Positions 26,664 through 36,504 of a DNA stretch of 64,000 bases are shown here, in pieces. The position numbers and the translations under genes are program-made. This DNA is from Alitta virens (taxonomy: Eukaryota > Annelida > Polychaeta > Phyllodocida > Nereididae), in contig OW028579.1 of the NCBI GenBank assembly GCA_932294295.1, forward strand, positions 1,071,085 through 1,135,084. Direction: 5' to 3'. Numbering within the stretch: position 1 is the stretch's first letter; every line of letters starts with the position of its first letter. The notes beneath the pieces were generated by a model. It was not told the origin of the DNA. It made no database searches and was given only the letters and a program-made list of their open reading frames with translations.

Positions 26664-28070
26664 ATGTTTCAGATGGATTCGCCAAGACGTAATAAAAGCG
26701 TCTCTCCTCAGAGAAAAGAACGACGTCACAGCGCCAGCAGGCATCATGGCCGTGACGACGTGGGTCGTACAGATAGACGACGGAGCGAAGCGACAGAACG
26801 ACGTTCCAGGTCTCACAGCAAGTCTTCGCTACGCTCTAGATCACCTCCAATGAACAGTAGACATCGAGAGCAGACTGTGAGTAGTGCAAACGCTTTAATT
26901 CTAAATCCTGATGGCCCTGAGGAGGACAGGAAAATGGACCATGTTGTGCAATTGTTAACCGAGGTAGCCCAAGCCCAGAACCTCTCCACAACTTCACAGT
27001 CCTCTCTATCTGAACTATGCAAACAGCTGCAAATTAAATCGTATAAAGAGAGGGCTACGCAGGCCATGATTGCGGCTGGAGTCGCTCCCCCTGATGGCAT
27101 CAGACCCCACACTCGGCCAGCCTTGTGCAACCCCAAACAGACTTCTGAAGTACGGGGTATTGCTTTCCCACTGGGGGAAATGATTGTGTCCAGAGTAGTA
27201 GACTCTTGGCGCTCCATGGCAGGGCTTAGGGGACAGGAATCCTGGCACCCTGATTGGGACTTTCCCCCTTCCAACCCGAACAAGATGAACAAAATGGTGC
27301 CCAAACCTTGTGTAAACATGGCGGACTACAGCTTTACCCCCAATGAGTTCCTATGTGCAAAGCCGCTTAAGTCTGAAGCGGCAATTGGGGAGAAAACCTC
27401 ACCGGCCTCGCTACCTCTATCTAGATTAGAGGAGTGGGAAAACACTATATCATCAAGCCTTGGTATTATTAATATGGTTGATATATTTTCTTCTTCCCTC
27501 AACGCAGATATGAAGGCCATGTGGGACTGCCTGGATTCCTACACTGAGAACACGCTACCACCAGACTTAGTGAACCTCCTTGGGGAAAGGCACCGAATCC
27601 AAGCAGATGCCGAAAGCAGAGCCAGAGCTCTCCAACATCTCACAGCAATGGTAACTTGGCTGCTAGCGGAAACGATCAGCGTGAGAAGGGATCACCTGTT
27701 GAAACCCTCCAACCTAAGTGAACCATCCAGAGATGTCCTCAGAATGCAACCTTTTGGAGGCCCCTTCCTGTTCGGCGGTCGCTCTGACGACCTTCTCCAC
27801 AGGGACTCTGACAGGAGAACTGCCTCCATGGTGTTACAGATAAACGACCACCTGTTCACCAAGAAACATGAAGGCCAACAGAGACAGCCCAACAAGAGCG
27901 CTAGCAGAGGGATGGGATCCTCCACCAAGCCTGCTACCTCAACCAGTAGTTCCACCTACCCCTCCCAGGGGAAACAGTCTTTTCGGGGTGGCGGAAGAGG
28001 GAACTTCCAGAAAAGAGGCCGCTCCTCCTATGCTTCGTCGCAGCGAGGAGGAAAACAGTACCCCAAATGA
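26664..28070 (+). CDS. DIRS ORF1, gag-like protein (468 aa)
   Basis: The first ATG after the left terminus opens a 468-residue frame. Residues 1-65 are rich in Arg, Ser and His with RS dipeptides (for example RSRSHSKSSLRSRS), and the last 50 are rich in Gly and Arg (RGGGRGNFQKRG), so both ends look nucleic-acid binding. The middle is predicted soluble and matches no named fold that I can see. Position and composition fit the gag-like ORF1 of DIRS elements, which is thought to package the RNA. The 3' end overlaps ORF2 by about 200 bp in another frame. It has no internal stop. The function is inferred from position. Confidence 0.75.
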   Translation: MFQMDSPRRNKSVSPQRKERRHSASRHHGRDDVGRTDRRRSEATERRSRSHSKSSLRSRSPPMNSRHREQTVSSANALILNPDGPEEDRKMDHVVQLLTEVAQAQNLSTTSQSSLSELCKQLQIKSYKERATQAMIAAGVAPPDGIRPHTRPALCNPKQTSEVRGIAFPLGEMIVSRVVDSWRSMAGLRGQESWHPDWDFPPSNPNKMNKMVPKPCVNMADYSFTPNEFLCAKPLKSEAAIGEKTSPASLPLSRLEEWENTISSSLGIINMVDIFSSSLNADMKAMWDCLDSYTENTLPPDLVNLLGERHRIQADAESRARALQHLTAMVTWLLAETISVRRDHLLKPSNLSEPSRDVLRMQPFGGPFLFGGRSDDLLHRDSDRRTASMVLQINDHLFTKKHEGQQRQPNKSASRGMGSSTKPATSTSSSTYPSQGKQSFRGGGRGNFQKRGRSSYASSQRGGKQYPK

Positions 28071-30018
28071 CCCTGTTTGGGCCGCACGGCTCCCACTTGC
28101 ACCAGTTCAAAGTCACAACGTTATGTTCACGCAAGTAGGAGCCAGACTGCACCATTTTTGGAAGTGTTGGGAAACACTATGGGCAAAACGTTCGGTGGTG
28201 GACATTCTACAAAACGGTTTAAAATGGGAGTTCACGGAAGAACCATTACTAAGACGCACACCGTGGACTGCACAGTTGCACATGTCCTTAAAGAAACTAC
28301 AGGTCTTCAGAGAAGTGATAGACTCTCTTCTCCTGAAGGGAGCAGTGGAAGAAGTACAAAATCCTGCCTCGGAAGGACATTACTCAATCCTGTTCCTACG
28401 ACCAAAACCTTCAGGGGAATGGCGCCCCATCATCGACCTGAAACAGCTAAACACAATAATAGTGAACCAGACATTCAGAATGGAATCCGCCAGGACGATC
28501 CAACAAGCAATGGAAGCAGGTCAATGGGCGTGTTCCGTAGATTTAACAGATGCCTACTATCATGTTCCTGTACACCCTCGGTTCAGGAAGTACCTAAGAT
28601 TCGCAATAGGAGGGAAAGCCTACCAGTTCATAGCTCTCCCTTTTGGATTGGTAATAGCTCCGAGAATTTTTACCATGATTATGCTGGAGATAGCAAAGGT
28701 GTTGAGGAACCAAGGGGTCAATATTCACCAGTATCTCGACGACTGGCTCATAAAGAACAACGATCCAGAATCCCTATCTGGTCAGGTACTGGCCCTCCTA
28801 CTACTTCTAGAACAGTTAGGACTGGTAGTCAACCTGAAGAAGTCAGAGTTATCTCCAAGCCAACACTTTGAGTTTGTAGGAGTCCTATACGACCTAGCAG
28901 AGGGTCGAGCGTACCCCCCGACCACCAGGGTGGAGAAAATACGGACATTGACCTCAACGTTTCTCAACAGTTCGGAAGCACCAGCCGGGCAGTGGTTATC
29001 TTTGATCGGACTCCTAGGATCCGTCACGGACCAGGTACCACTCGGAAGACTGCATGTTCGTCCACTACAGCTTCACCTACAAGAGTGGTGGAATCTATCT
29101 CAACCACGTCAAACGTCAGTCCCCGTTTCAGTCGACATCAAGACCCACATCCGCTGGTGGACCCAGTCGAATGCCCTGAGCGTGGGTGTACCACTTCAAC
29201 CTGTCTGTCCGCAGGAGACGATTTACACCGATGCATCCGAAGCGGGGTGGGGAGCACACTGGAACGGCAGGGAAATTTCAGGGAAATGGGTGCCCTACCG
29301 GCTCCACCACATCAATGTCCTGGAGATGATGGCAGTGACTCATGCGATCACACAGTTCGGACCTCTACTACATGGGAAACATGTTCTCATAGCTACGGAC
29401 AACACATCAGTCCTAGCGTACATCAACCACCAAGGCGGAACGAGGTCAGCCCCACTAATGGAAGAAACCACACACCTCTTCAAGTCAGCTCAACAGCACA
29501 ACATCACGCTGAAAGCCAGACACATTCCGGGGCGTCTGAATGTCCTAGCAGACAAACTGAGCCGCACCGACCAAGTCCTCCCCACAGAGTGGTCACTTCA
29601 CCCCGATGTACTGAAAATGGTGTGGGAGAAATGGTGGACACCCATGGTGGACTTGTTTGCCACGAAAGAGAACAACAAGCTGTCATCTTACGTGAGCCCC
29701 ATTCCGGACGGGTACGCTATGGCCGTAGACGCCCTCTCCATGAACTGGGACAACCTCCTAGCCTATGCGTATCCCCCGACAGGACTAGTCGCCAAAGTCA
29801 TTCAGAAACTGAAAACGCACAGGTGCAAGATGATTCTGATAGCACCATACTGGCCGGAGAAACCGTGGTTCCCCGATTTGCTCCAGCTCCAAACCTCAGA
29901 ACCATTACAACTGCCTGCCAGGGTCGACCTCCTGAAACAGCCAAAGAAGCCCATCTTCCACCTAAATCCGGCATTGTTAAACCTTCACGCGTGGAATCTA
30001 TTCAGCGAGCGGTGCTAG
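27868..30018 (+). CDS. DIRS ORF2, reverse transcriptase / RNase H protein (716 aa)
   Basis: Reverse transcriptase motifs are plain: DLTDAYYHVPVHP, ALPFGL, and the catalytic YLDD at residues 289-292. RNase H follows with YTDAS (Asp about 455), INVLEM, ATDNTSVLAYIN and HIPGRLNVLADKLSR. A further block (LFATKENNKL, AVDALSMNW, LIAPYWPEKPWFP) matches the segment found after RNase H in DIRS elements, where a DAM-like methyltransferase has been described; I cannot confirm a working methyltransferase motif. The frame overlaps gag at its start and the recombinase at its end. The true start is uncertain because the first ATG lies deep within ORF1. No internal stop is seen. Confidence 0.9.
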   Translation: MKANRDSPTRALAEGWDPPPSLLPQPVVPPTPPRGNSLFGVAEEGTSRKEAAPPMLRRSEEENSTPNDPVWAARLPLAPVQSHNVMFTQVGARLHHFWKCWETLWAKRSVVDILQNGLKWEFTEEPLLRRTPWTAQLHMSLKKLQVFREVIDSLLLKGAVEEVQNPASEGHYSILFLRPKPSGEWRPIIDLKQLNTIIVNQTFRMESARTIQQAMEAGQWACSVDLTDAYYHVPVHPRFRKYLRFAIGGKAYQFIALPFGLVIAPRIFTMIMLEIAKVLRNQGVNIHQYLDDWLIKNNDPESLSGQVLALLLLLEQLGLVVNLKKSELSPSQHFEFVGVLYDLAEGRAYPPTTRVEKIRTLTSTFLNSSEAPAGQWLSLIGLLGSVTDQVPLGRLHVRPLQLHLQEWWNLSQPRQTSVPVSVDIKTHIRWWTQSNALSVGVPLQPVCPQETIYTDASEAGWGAHWNGREISGKWVPYRLHHINVLEMMAVTHAITQFGPLLHGKHVLIATDNTSVLAYINHQGGTRSAPLMEETTHLFKSAQQHNITLKARHIPGRLNVLADKLSRTDQVLPTEWSLHPDVLKMVWEKWWTPMVDLFATKENNKLSSYVSPIPDGYAMAVDALSMNWDNLLAYAYPPTGLVAKVIQKLKTHRCKMILIAPYWPEKPWFPDLLQLQTSEPLQLPARVDLLKQPKKPIFHLNPALLNLHAWNLFSERC

Positions 30019-31073
30019 AACAAGGCTTCTCTAGTAATGTAGCTGAACAAGTCACCCAGTCTGTCTGCGCCTCGTCCAGGAAAGTGTATGAAACGAGATG
30101 GTCCTACTTCTCTGAATGGTGCGTGGCACTTCTCATAGACCCGCCTAAAGCCACGGTCCAACAAGTCGCCAATTTCCTGTTACACCTGTCCACAGACAAG
30201 AATTCCAGCCTGTTGACTATTAAGGGCTACAGAACTGCTATTGCCAAAGTATTGTCCTATGACAGTGGGGTCAACATCTCATCCCACCAGGTGATTTCTG
30301 ATCTCATCGGGGCGCTGGAGCATAACAAACCCAAGACCGGACACAAGTTTCCGAAATGGGACCTATGCTTAGTTCTAGCGTACCTAAATAAACCTCCTTA
30401 TGAACCGTTGGGCTCGGCGGACCTGAAAAGCCTCACCTTCAAGACGGTCTTCCTACTATGGCTGGCCTCGGGGGCCAGAAGGAGTGAAATGCATGCCCTC
30501 GACATATAGAGGGTCACACATTACGAAAACTGGAAGGTGGTACGACTGGCCCCAAACCCTCAGTTCCTAGCCAAGAATTTTAACTACAGCACGGGGAAAA
30601 GGAACTTTGATGGTTTCCTGATCGAAGCACTCCAACATAGGTTGGGTCCTAACCTGCAGGAGGAAAACAAGCTGTGCCCAGTCCGAGCTCTCCGCTACTA
30701 CCTGGACCGAACAAACAGCTTAAGAGGAACCGCCACTCAGCTCTTCATATCGCTGAATAACAGAGAAGACCGGGCCATAAGCAAGAACACTTTGGCCTCC
30801 TGGGTCAAGTCTTTGATCTGCAATGCCTACAAAGAATGCCCTACGTCAACAACCTCCACTCCCAAGATCTCTTCCCACGAAATTAGAGCTCTAGCCATGT
30901 CAACTGCTTTCTATGGCAATGTGGCCATGGATGATATCCTTAGTGCAGGCAGATGGGCCAGTCAAACAACTTTCACTAGCTTCTACCTGAGAGACGTCGC
31001 TACAGACCTGGAAGGCATCTACCAACTCGGGCCCGTGGTCACTGCTCAGAAGGTCATCTCGAAGCCCTCCTAA
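29991..31073 (+). pseudogene. DIRS ORF3, tyrosine recombinase with one in-frame TAG
   Basis: The frame carries the N-terminal SAM-like segment (KVYETRWSYFSEWC), then SGARRSEMHAL with the first catalytic Arg, HEIRALAMS (the HxxR pair) and GRWASQTTFTSFYLRD with the late Trp and the nucleophilic Tyr. These are the R, HxxR and Y marks of DIRS recombinases, which integrate the circular DNA copy. A TAG at 30507-30509 lies 3' of the first Arg and stops the protein; the frame resumes at once without a shift. The given start is where similarity begins, because no ATG is evident near it, and the frame is open further upstream under ORF2. With the stop in place this copy should make no full recombinase unless it is read through. 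Confidence 0.85.
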
Positions 31074-31082
31074 CAACCTACA

Positions 31083-31103
31083 ACAGCAGAGGGGGGGGGG
31101 GGG
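31083..31103. repeat. Poly-G tract after the DIRS recombinase
   Basis: A G run interrupts the short region between the recombinase stop and the internal complementary region. A (TA)n run follows at about 31253-31288. Confidence 0.8.
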
Positions 31104-31252
31104 GACATCCGAGAGGGAAATGACTGAGGAAGATCTGGCCGAACACTGTACGGAGTGGAGAGGAACCAACCTTCCTGACCTGGTGAGCATCCTTATTCAT
31201 AATCTCTTTAGAATAAGTACCAGCCGAGTCAGTAAGGTAAAGAGGCTATCTA

Positions 31253-31289
<37 letters not shown>

Positions 31290-31590
31290 ACAGTCACCCA
31301 TGAACAACCCGGCACGAATCCGTATTCGGAAGGGGTTTCAAATTCATAGGGAAGGTAAGGAGGGATGGGAGTGTGGTTGTCTCCCCCTTCAAAGAAAACC
31401 CTCCTTACTTGCAGAAATGGAAACTACTTCCTACAACCTGCACCAAAATTCCTACATCTGGTACATAAGGATGCTTGTCCTATCACATCCTGTGCCAAAT
31501 TAGGGACCACCGCTACCGTTCACTCCGCTCAACTAAACCAAGACTTTTTAGACTTATACTCTGCCCACCATCCGGTTCAGGTAATTCTGT

Positions 31591-31688
31591 CCTAAAGTGG
31601 TTTTGGGTTTCGTATTTTAAGTAAAGAAACTTACTAAAATTTTAGTAATTTCTATGTTTCTTTACATCTAATACAAACCCAAAACCAC
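31591..31688. repeat. DIRS internal complementary region (ICR)
   Basis: The first half (CCTAAAGTGGTTTTGGGTTT through GTAAAGAAAC) is the reverse complement of the element's left end (26377-26420). The second half (GTTTCTTTACATCTAATACA through AACCAC) is the reverse complement of the right end (31857-31889). In the DIRS replication model this region templates the joining of the two termini into a circle. Confidence 0.9.
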
Positions 31689-31725
31689 GGAACATTCCCT
31701 CCCACCTCCCCGCTATATTTACCAC

Positions 31726-31877
31726 TCAAATCAAAATATGGCGGTCTGGGAGTTGGCGCGCATGCGCGAAGGAGTGATACGGTAGACGGCGCTGTGGTAG
31801 CCACGCTAATTTAATTATATTATCGACGATGAATTGAACCCGACGATGTCGAGTCCTAAAGTGGTTTTGGGTTTGTA
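31726..31877 (-). repeat. Right inverted terminal repeat of the DIRS element
   Basis: This is the reverse complement of 26400-26547, starting TCAAATCAAAATATGG and ending TTTTGGGTTT. The right outer end (to 31889) differs from the left outer end, as is usual for DIRS elements. Confidence 0.9.
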
Positions 31878-31895
31878 TTAGATGTAAAGCATGTC

Positions 31896-32216
31896 CAGGG
31901 ACGTCAATTTCTATTGGAGGGATGCAGGCCTATGTACTTCAGTCTGTCGCACTGTGACTTTCTGACTCTTGTCAAGAGATAAAACAATGCTGGATCATTG
32001 ATGCCAAACTATTTTTAGATGCACCTAATTGTATTAGTATGTGAGATGTAAAGAAAAACTACTTAATACAAATATTCAAAAGAAAATTGTGTAGAAAAAA
32101 GCATTTTCATGGTGGATTTCAGGGGGGGGGGGGATGATTGCATTAATCATCCCCCCCTTTTCTAAAAAATGGGGGGGGGGTATATATCCCCCCCCCCCTC
32201 TGTATCGACGCCCCTG
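31896..32216. repeat. MITE-like repeat with CAGGG(A/G)CG ends and G/C runs
   Basis: It begins CAGGGACGTCAATTT and ends ATCGACGCCCCTG, with internal poly-G and poly-C runs. The ends and layout recall 38681-39122, which ends TATTGACGCCCCTG. The CAGGGGCG-type termini resemble those of some hAT elements, but no clean 8-bp target duplication is seen. Confidence 0.5.
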
Positions 32217-35200
32217 AGCTGCATGTCACCTTTGAACAATAGACAAATATGCCCACACCTGGCGTTCATTTTTTCCCCCGAAATCCTTGAGACGCTATCA
32301 CACATAAATATTATCTCGAACATTTCGAGGACCTCTCAAGGATAGACATGATTGTTCTGATCAAAGATATTTGATACAACAATGTGCAATGTACTCAGAT
32401 ATGCTCAATTTGGACAAGATTAGAGATGTAATAACAACTCGAATGATATGGTGAATTCTCTTTTATATAGAGCAAGAAGGTGAACATGGTTCACTAAACA
32501 CAGTGTACACAGTTTGTGACATTAAAATCTATGATGGTGTCCTTGGAGTCCTCTGTATATAATTGAAAAATCTGACTTATAATTAGGACATTATTCCAGC
32601 TCCGGGTAATTAAAAAAAAGAACAAATTTCAGACACACTTATATACATATATTATATAATATTATATACATAATGATTATACATTAATTCTGTCACATCC
32701 TGTATTTCTTTTTTAACAGTATTTAAAATGTTGTAGTTTTGTAATACTGATTATTGCAACTTGTTTTATTTTTAATCACACTGACTTTGAGTTTATATAA
32801 TAATTATATACTGTAAAATACATTATGTTATATTGAAATATATTAATGTAAATCTGATGGTTTTCAGAATTAAAAAAAAAAATTCAATCCTATTTTGTTG
32901 ATTGTGGTCATTCAATGTCTAACCTATGCAAAGACAAGTGCAAGTCCCACCTCAGGGGTTAACATCATGTTGGCATAACATTTGTTGACTATCTCATCAT
33001 CACATCTGCCTTAGAAAATAATTAGGCCATAAAATATTACATAAGATCATTTAGACTATATTTCATATATCTAAGTAAATTTAGTTGTGCACATTCAGTT
33101 ATATGTTTATTACATGTTAAATTCAGACTAAGAAATATCGAATTGGCAATGTAATGTTAAACCGTGCCAAAAATGTGCATGTTACTGTTTTATGTAATTT
33201 TTTGAAGGATATCCAATGATGATAAAAACATGTATGCACAGAAGATTTTTTATTTCAGTCTGGTTAAAAAAAAGTGAAAATTATTTTGTTCGATTCTGAT
33301 TCGAATTTGTAAATGAACAGTTGAATCCTGAAACACCCTTTAAAAGTTTTCCCCCTCATAATAAAACTTTGTCTTAATCTAGATAAATAAAAAAGATTTA
33401 AATAAAGAAAATATTATAATAGTAAAAATTTTAGTGCAAATACTTCCCATTCTTAATAATATACAGGTAATTTATTTATTGATATATATTTTTAGTTTAC
33501 AAATTCATTTATATATGTTTGGCCTGAGGTTTTTGAAATATCTCATACTCAGAGTGTGTGCAGCATTTTGTCTATGTCTGACACATGACAGTGCACATCA
33601 GCAATCCCAAGAAGTAACATTTTATTCCCCGAAACCTGCTATAAATAATAAATGTGATACCAAAACAAACAAAAAAACACGAGAGAATTACAAAACAAGA
33701 GCTTGGAAATCTCAATTATTGGTATATTTCATCTATTATGAATTGTCTATATTGCAATTTAATCGTTATAATTTTCTGTCTGCAATACTGAGTAATTAGA
33801 CATATCAGTAAAATTACTTATATATAGGTTATACACTCTCCATCTCATACTGTCATAAATGACGACATTCTTCCAGCTTGGACTCAATTGTTACATCGGA
33901 TATTCTTATGTATTTAACCTTAATTTACCATGAAGCCAAATACACCAGATGGGTGTCGGGCGGCCTTTTTTTTTTATTAACTTGCAACTCCCAAACTAAT
34001 ATAGCAGAGACAAATGTGATGAATAAATGATGGATATACACCACAGACACCAGCATCAAGAATGTACAGGTAGTTTCATTTAAAACGGCCTGTCAAATCG
34101 AACCTAAACAAAGCTACATCACTTCTGCTATATGATGCTACCTGCCACTAAACAAAATGGAACTTTCTGGCTATAGCTGGCTACTCAAAACCGAATCTAA
34201 AAGTACATATGTATGATATATTAGATACATTTCTTACAGTTGCCCAGGGTTACATTTTTTTTCAGTGGTGGTCGGCGTAAGCTGACTATGAGCTAGAAAT
34301 ATAGACAAAAGTGGCCGGCTTTAGTCAGTTATAGCTACAGCCAGGAATAGGTTGCTACAGCCGTCTAGAGTCGACCCTATTTTATGAAACTAACTTTAAT
34401 TCATGAATATTATGTTTGTTTATCGATCCTAAGCTATTTAAATGCAATGCCACTGCTGAAGACACCCCATGTGACTACAGTATCTTTCCCTGGGTAATAA
34501 TATAACGGTGTGGGGGAACCTCAACCCGATGGCCAACCAACACAGGGTACTGTACAGCAATCCTATACAGTTAGTTGCATTGAAAACGGCCTGTCTAATT
34601 GAACCTAGACAAAGCTAGACAACTTCTGCTGTACAATGCTACCTGCCACTAAACGCAACTGTCTACTGAAAGCCAGAACTCAAAGTACATGCAGTGCCAT
34701 TTGTTGAGTATTAGGATATTTGCCATTTTTTTATGAAAAGATGCATGTCTATTGCACATATAAATTTATGATACATTAAATACATTTATCAAAGTTCATA
34801 TTTTTTCAGTGGTGGTAGGTGTAAGCCAGCAGTAGTCCAAAGCAGCCCTGTAGCCAGTTATAGCTACAGCCAGGAATAGGTTGCTACAGCCGTCTAGAGT
34901 CGACCATATTTTATGAAACTAACTGTGCATGAGCAAATGCGAACAGACAAACAGCATTCAAAAATTGCTATAAAAATATTGATATCATATTTTGTATCCA
35001 TATGTCATGGAAATCCGGCCATTCAGCAAATCATCTCTGGAATTAGGCCATATTTGGCACTTGACAAACAGTTCAATAGGGGTGGCACTATGTTTGACCT
35101 AGACATGGTTTGAATGTAGGCATTCATTCATTCGTCCATTTGACTCGTAATTGCCGAGAGGACAGTCTACGGAAGCCTTTTTTTTAGAAACCACGCCTTT

Positions 35201-36504
35201 CAAGGTAAATATATTTCAAGATATGCTCTTACAGTAATAAGACAATTATTGTAATCATTCTTGTTACAATTTACCAGGGCATTAGGCACAGCAGTTGGTC
35301 TTGGTCACAAGCACTTGAATTATTTTGTGCCCAGACCTGGGTATGTATTCATATTTATAATACAAGAGTAAAAAACTGACCTAATGGAGACGGATTCCCC
35401 GCCTTTGAACAAAGTAGATTTATGCACAAAGCTGAAATACTTTTTTGCTGATTCTTTAAAATATATTTTACATATATATATTTCATGGTTTGATTGATAT
35501 TAAATAGGCCTAATATCCATGAATACTCTGTATGAATCAATTAAGCTGGTACGCCTGTGTATTGCCAGGGGGATCACATACCACGCCAGAATGACGTCAT
35601 TTTTGCTACATACTTTCTAATTGGCTAAAATTCCCAGACAGATTCAGACTGCTTTTATACAGTTTAGGGCTCAAATCTGCTCAACATCTCATTTTAAGAT
35701 GTTCAAAAATGCCAAAAATATGATTTAAATTTTCAATCACACAGAAAAAAAGTATCTGAATTATTCTGAGGACCTTCATGTCACTGTGCAATTTTTAGGC
35801 ACAATTAACTGCTTAAATTTTATATTAAATGGGAAATCCTGTGTAAAGTACATACGTGGTTCAGGACCAGTTTCTTACTCTTCTTATATATATGTACAAA
35901 TGTACATAAAATACATATACTATCACACAGTTTACACTGACAAAATATTATGTGAACATCGCAACCATTTTCTAAAAAAAGTATTGTACATCTGGTTCAA
36001 AATAATAAATGGCAAAAAATAAAAAGATAATAGAAATACATGGATCAACAGTTAAAATAATTAAATAAGTAGAGCTATATTATGACCTATTTTCACTGTC
36101 CTTACAATAGGTGAAGGCTATATTAGTAACTGTTTTACAAGCCTTGAGTAATCAACATTTATTTTTTTCTAATAGCAATTTCTAGTGCTATTATTCTATA
36201 CTTTTCAGTCATCATTGGAGTAGTCTCCGTGGTCTTGGTCATAATGAATATTATGCAACAAAATTTAAAAAAAAAAAAAAAGTTCATTTTCCCCAGAAAG
36301 TGTTATTAGTTGATAACAACTGAAGTATTTTTCAGTAACCTGGAGTAATGTTAGCAGTAACAAAAATTCCGTTTTGTATTCCAAAAGTACCACTATTTGA
36401 ATTATCACTAGTTTTCATTTTCACTCAATCACAACACAATCTACTTTTCAATATCAAATGTTCAATATCTCTCTAATTCTTAATTGATATTTTTTTCTTG
36501 GCAG
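32217..36504. other. Gene-poor intergenic region
   Basis: No gene is supported. A frame of 121 codons at 33434-33799 has no recognisable domain and an AT-driven composition. The stretch holds a ~490-bp-period direct duplication (34065-34925) and a weak SINE trace near 32940-33020. The rest shows nothing recognisable. Confidence 0.6.
34065..34925. repeat. Two-copy direct duplication (about 490-bp period)
   Basis: Segments 34065-34400 and 34556-34925 match in order. Both contain AACGGCCTGTC, ATGCTACCTGCCACTAAAC, TTTTCAGTGGTGGT, and the closing block AGCTACAGCCAGGAATAGGT followed by TGCTACAGCCGTCTAGAGTC. The 3' part is nearly identical and the middle has drifted. Non-coding. Confidence 0.85.

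Larger units (their letters stand above)
26377..31889 (+). mobile_element. DIRS-like tyrosine-recombinase retrotransposon (about 5.5 kb)
   Basis: The element has inverted termini of about 150 bp (26400-26547 and 31726-31877) and an internal complementary region (31591-31688) whose two halves are the reverse complements of the outer left and outer right ends. Between them lie three overlapping plus-strand frames: gag-like, RT/RNase H with a downstream domain, and a tyrosine recombinase. This order and terminal layout are those of DIRS elements, as opposed to Ngaro elements, which have split direct repeats. No target-site duplication is seen, as expected for integration by a tyrosine recombinase. 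The GC content and codon use differ clearly from the AT-rich flanks. The only obvious coding defect is one in-frame TAG in the recombinase. Confidence 0.93.

Noticed and set aside
26813..29686. Several frames of 60 to 264 residues overlapping the DIRS gag and RT genes
   Set aside because: Alternate-frame shadows of the GC-richer element; the motifs lie in the frames already called.
26377..31889. Assignment of the retrotransposon to Ngaro or to an LTR class
   Set aside because: The termini are inverted, an internal complementary region is present, and the integrase is a tyrosine recombinase, which together point to DIRS.
33434..33799. 121-residue frame in the intergenic region
   Set aside because: AT-driven composition, no domain, no splice or promoter context.
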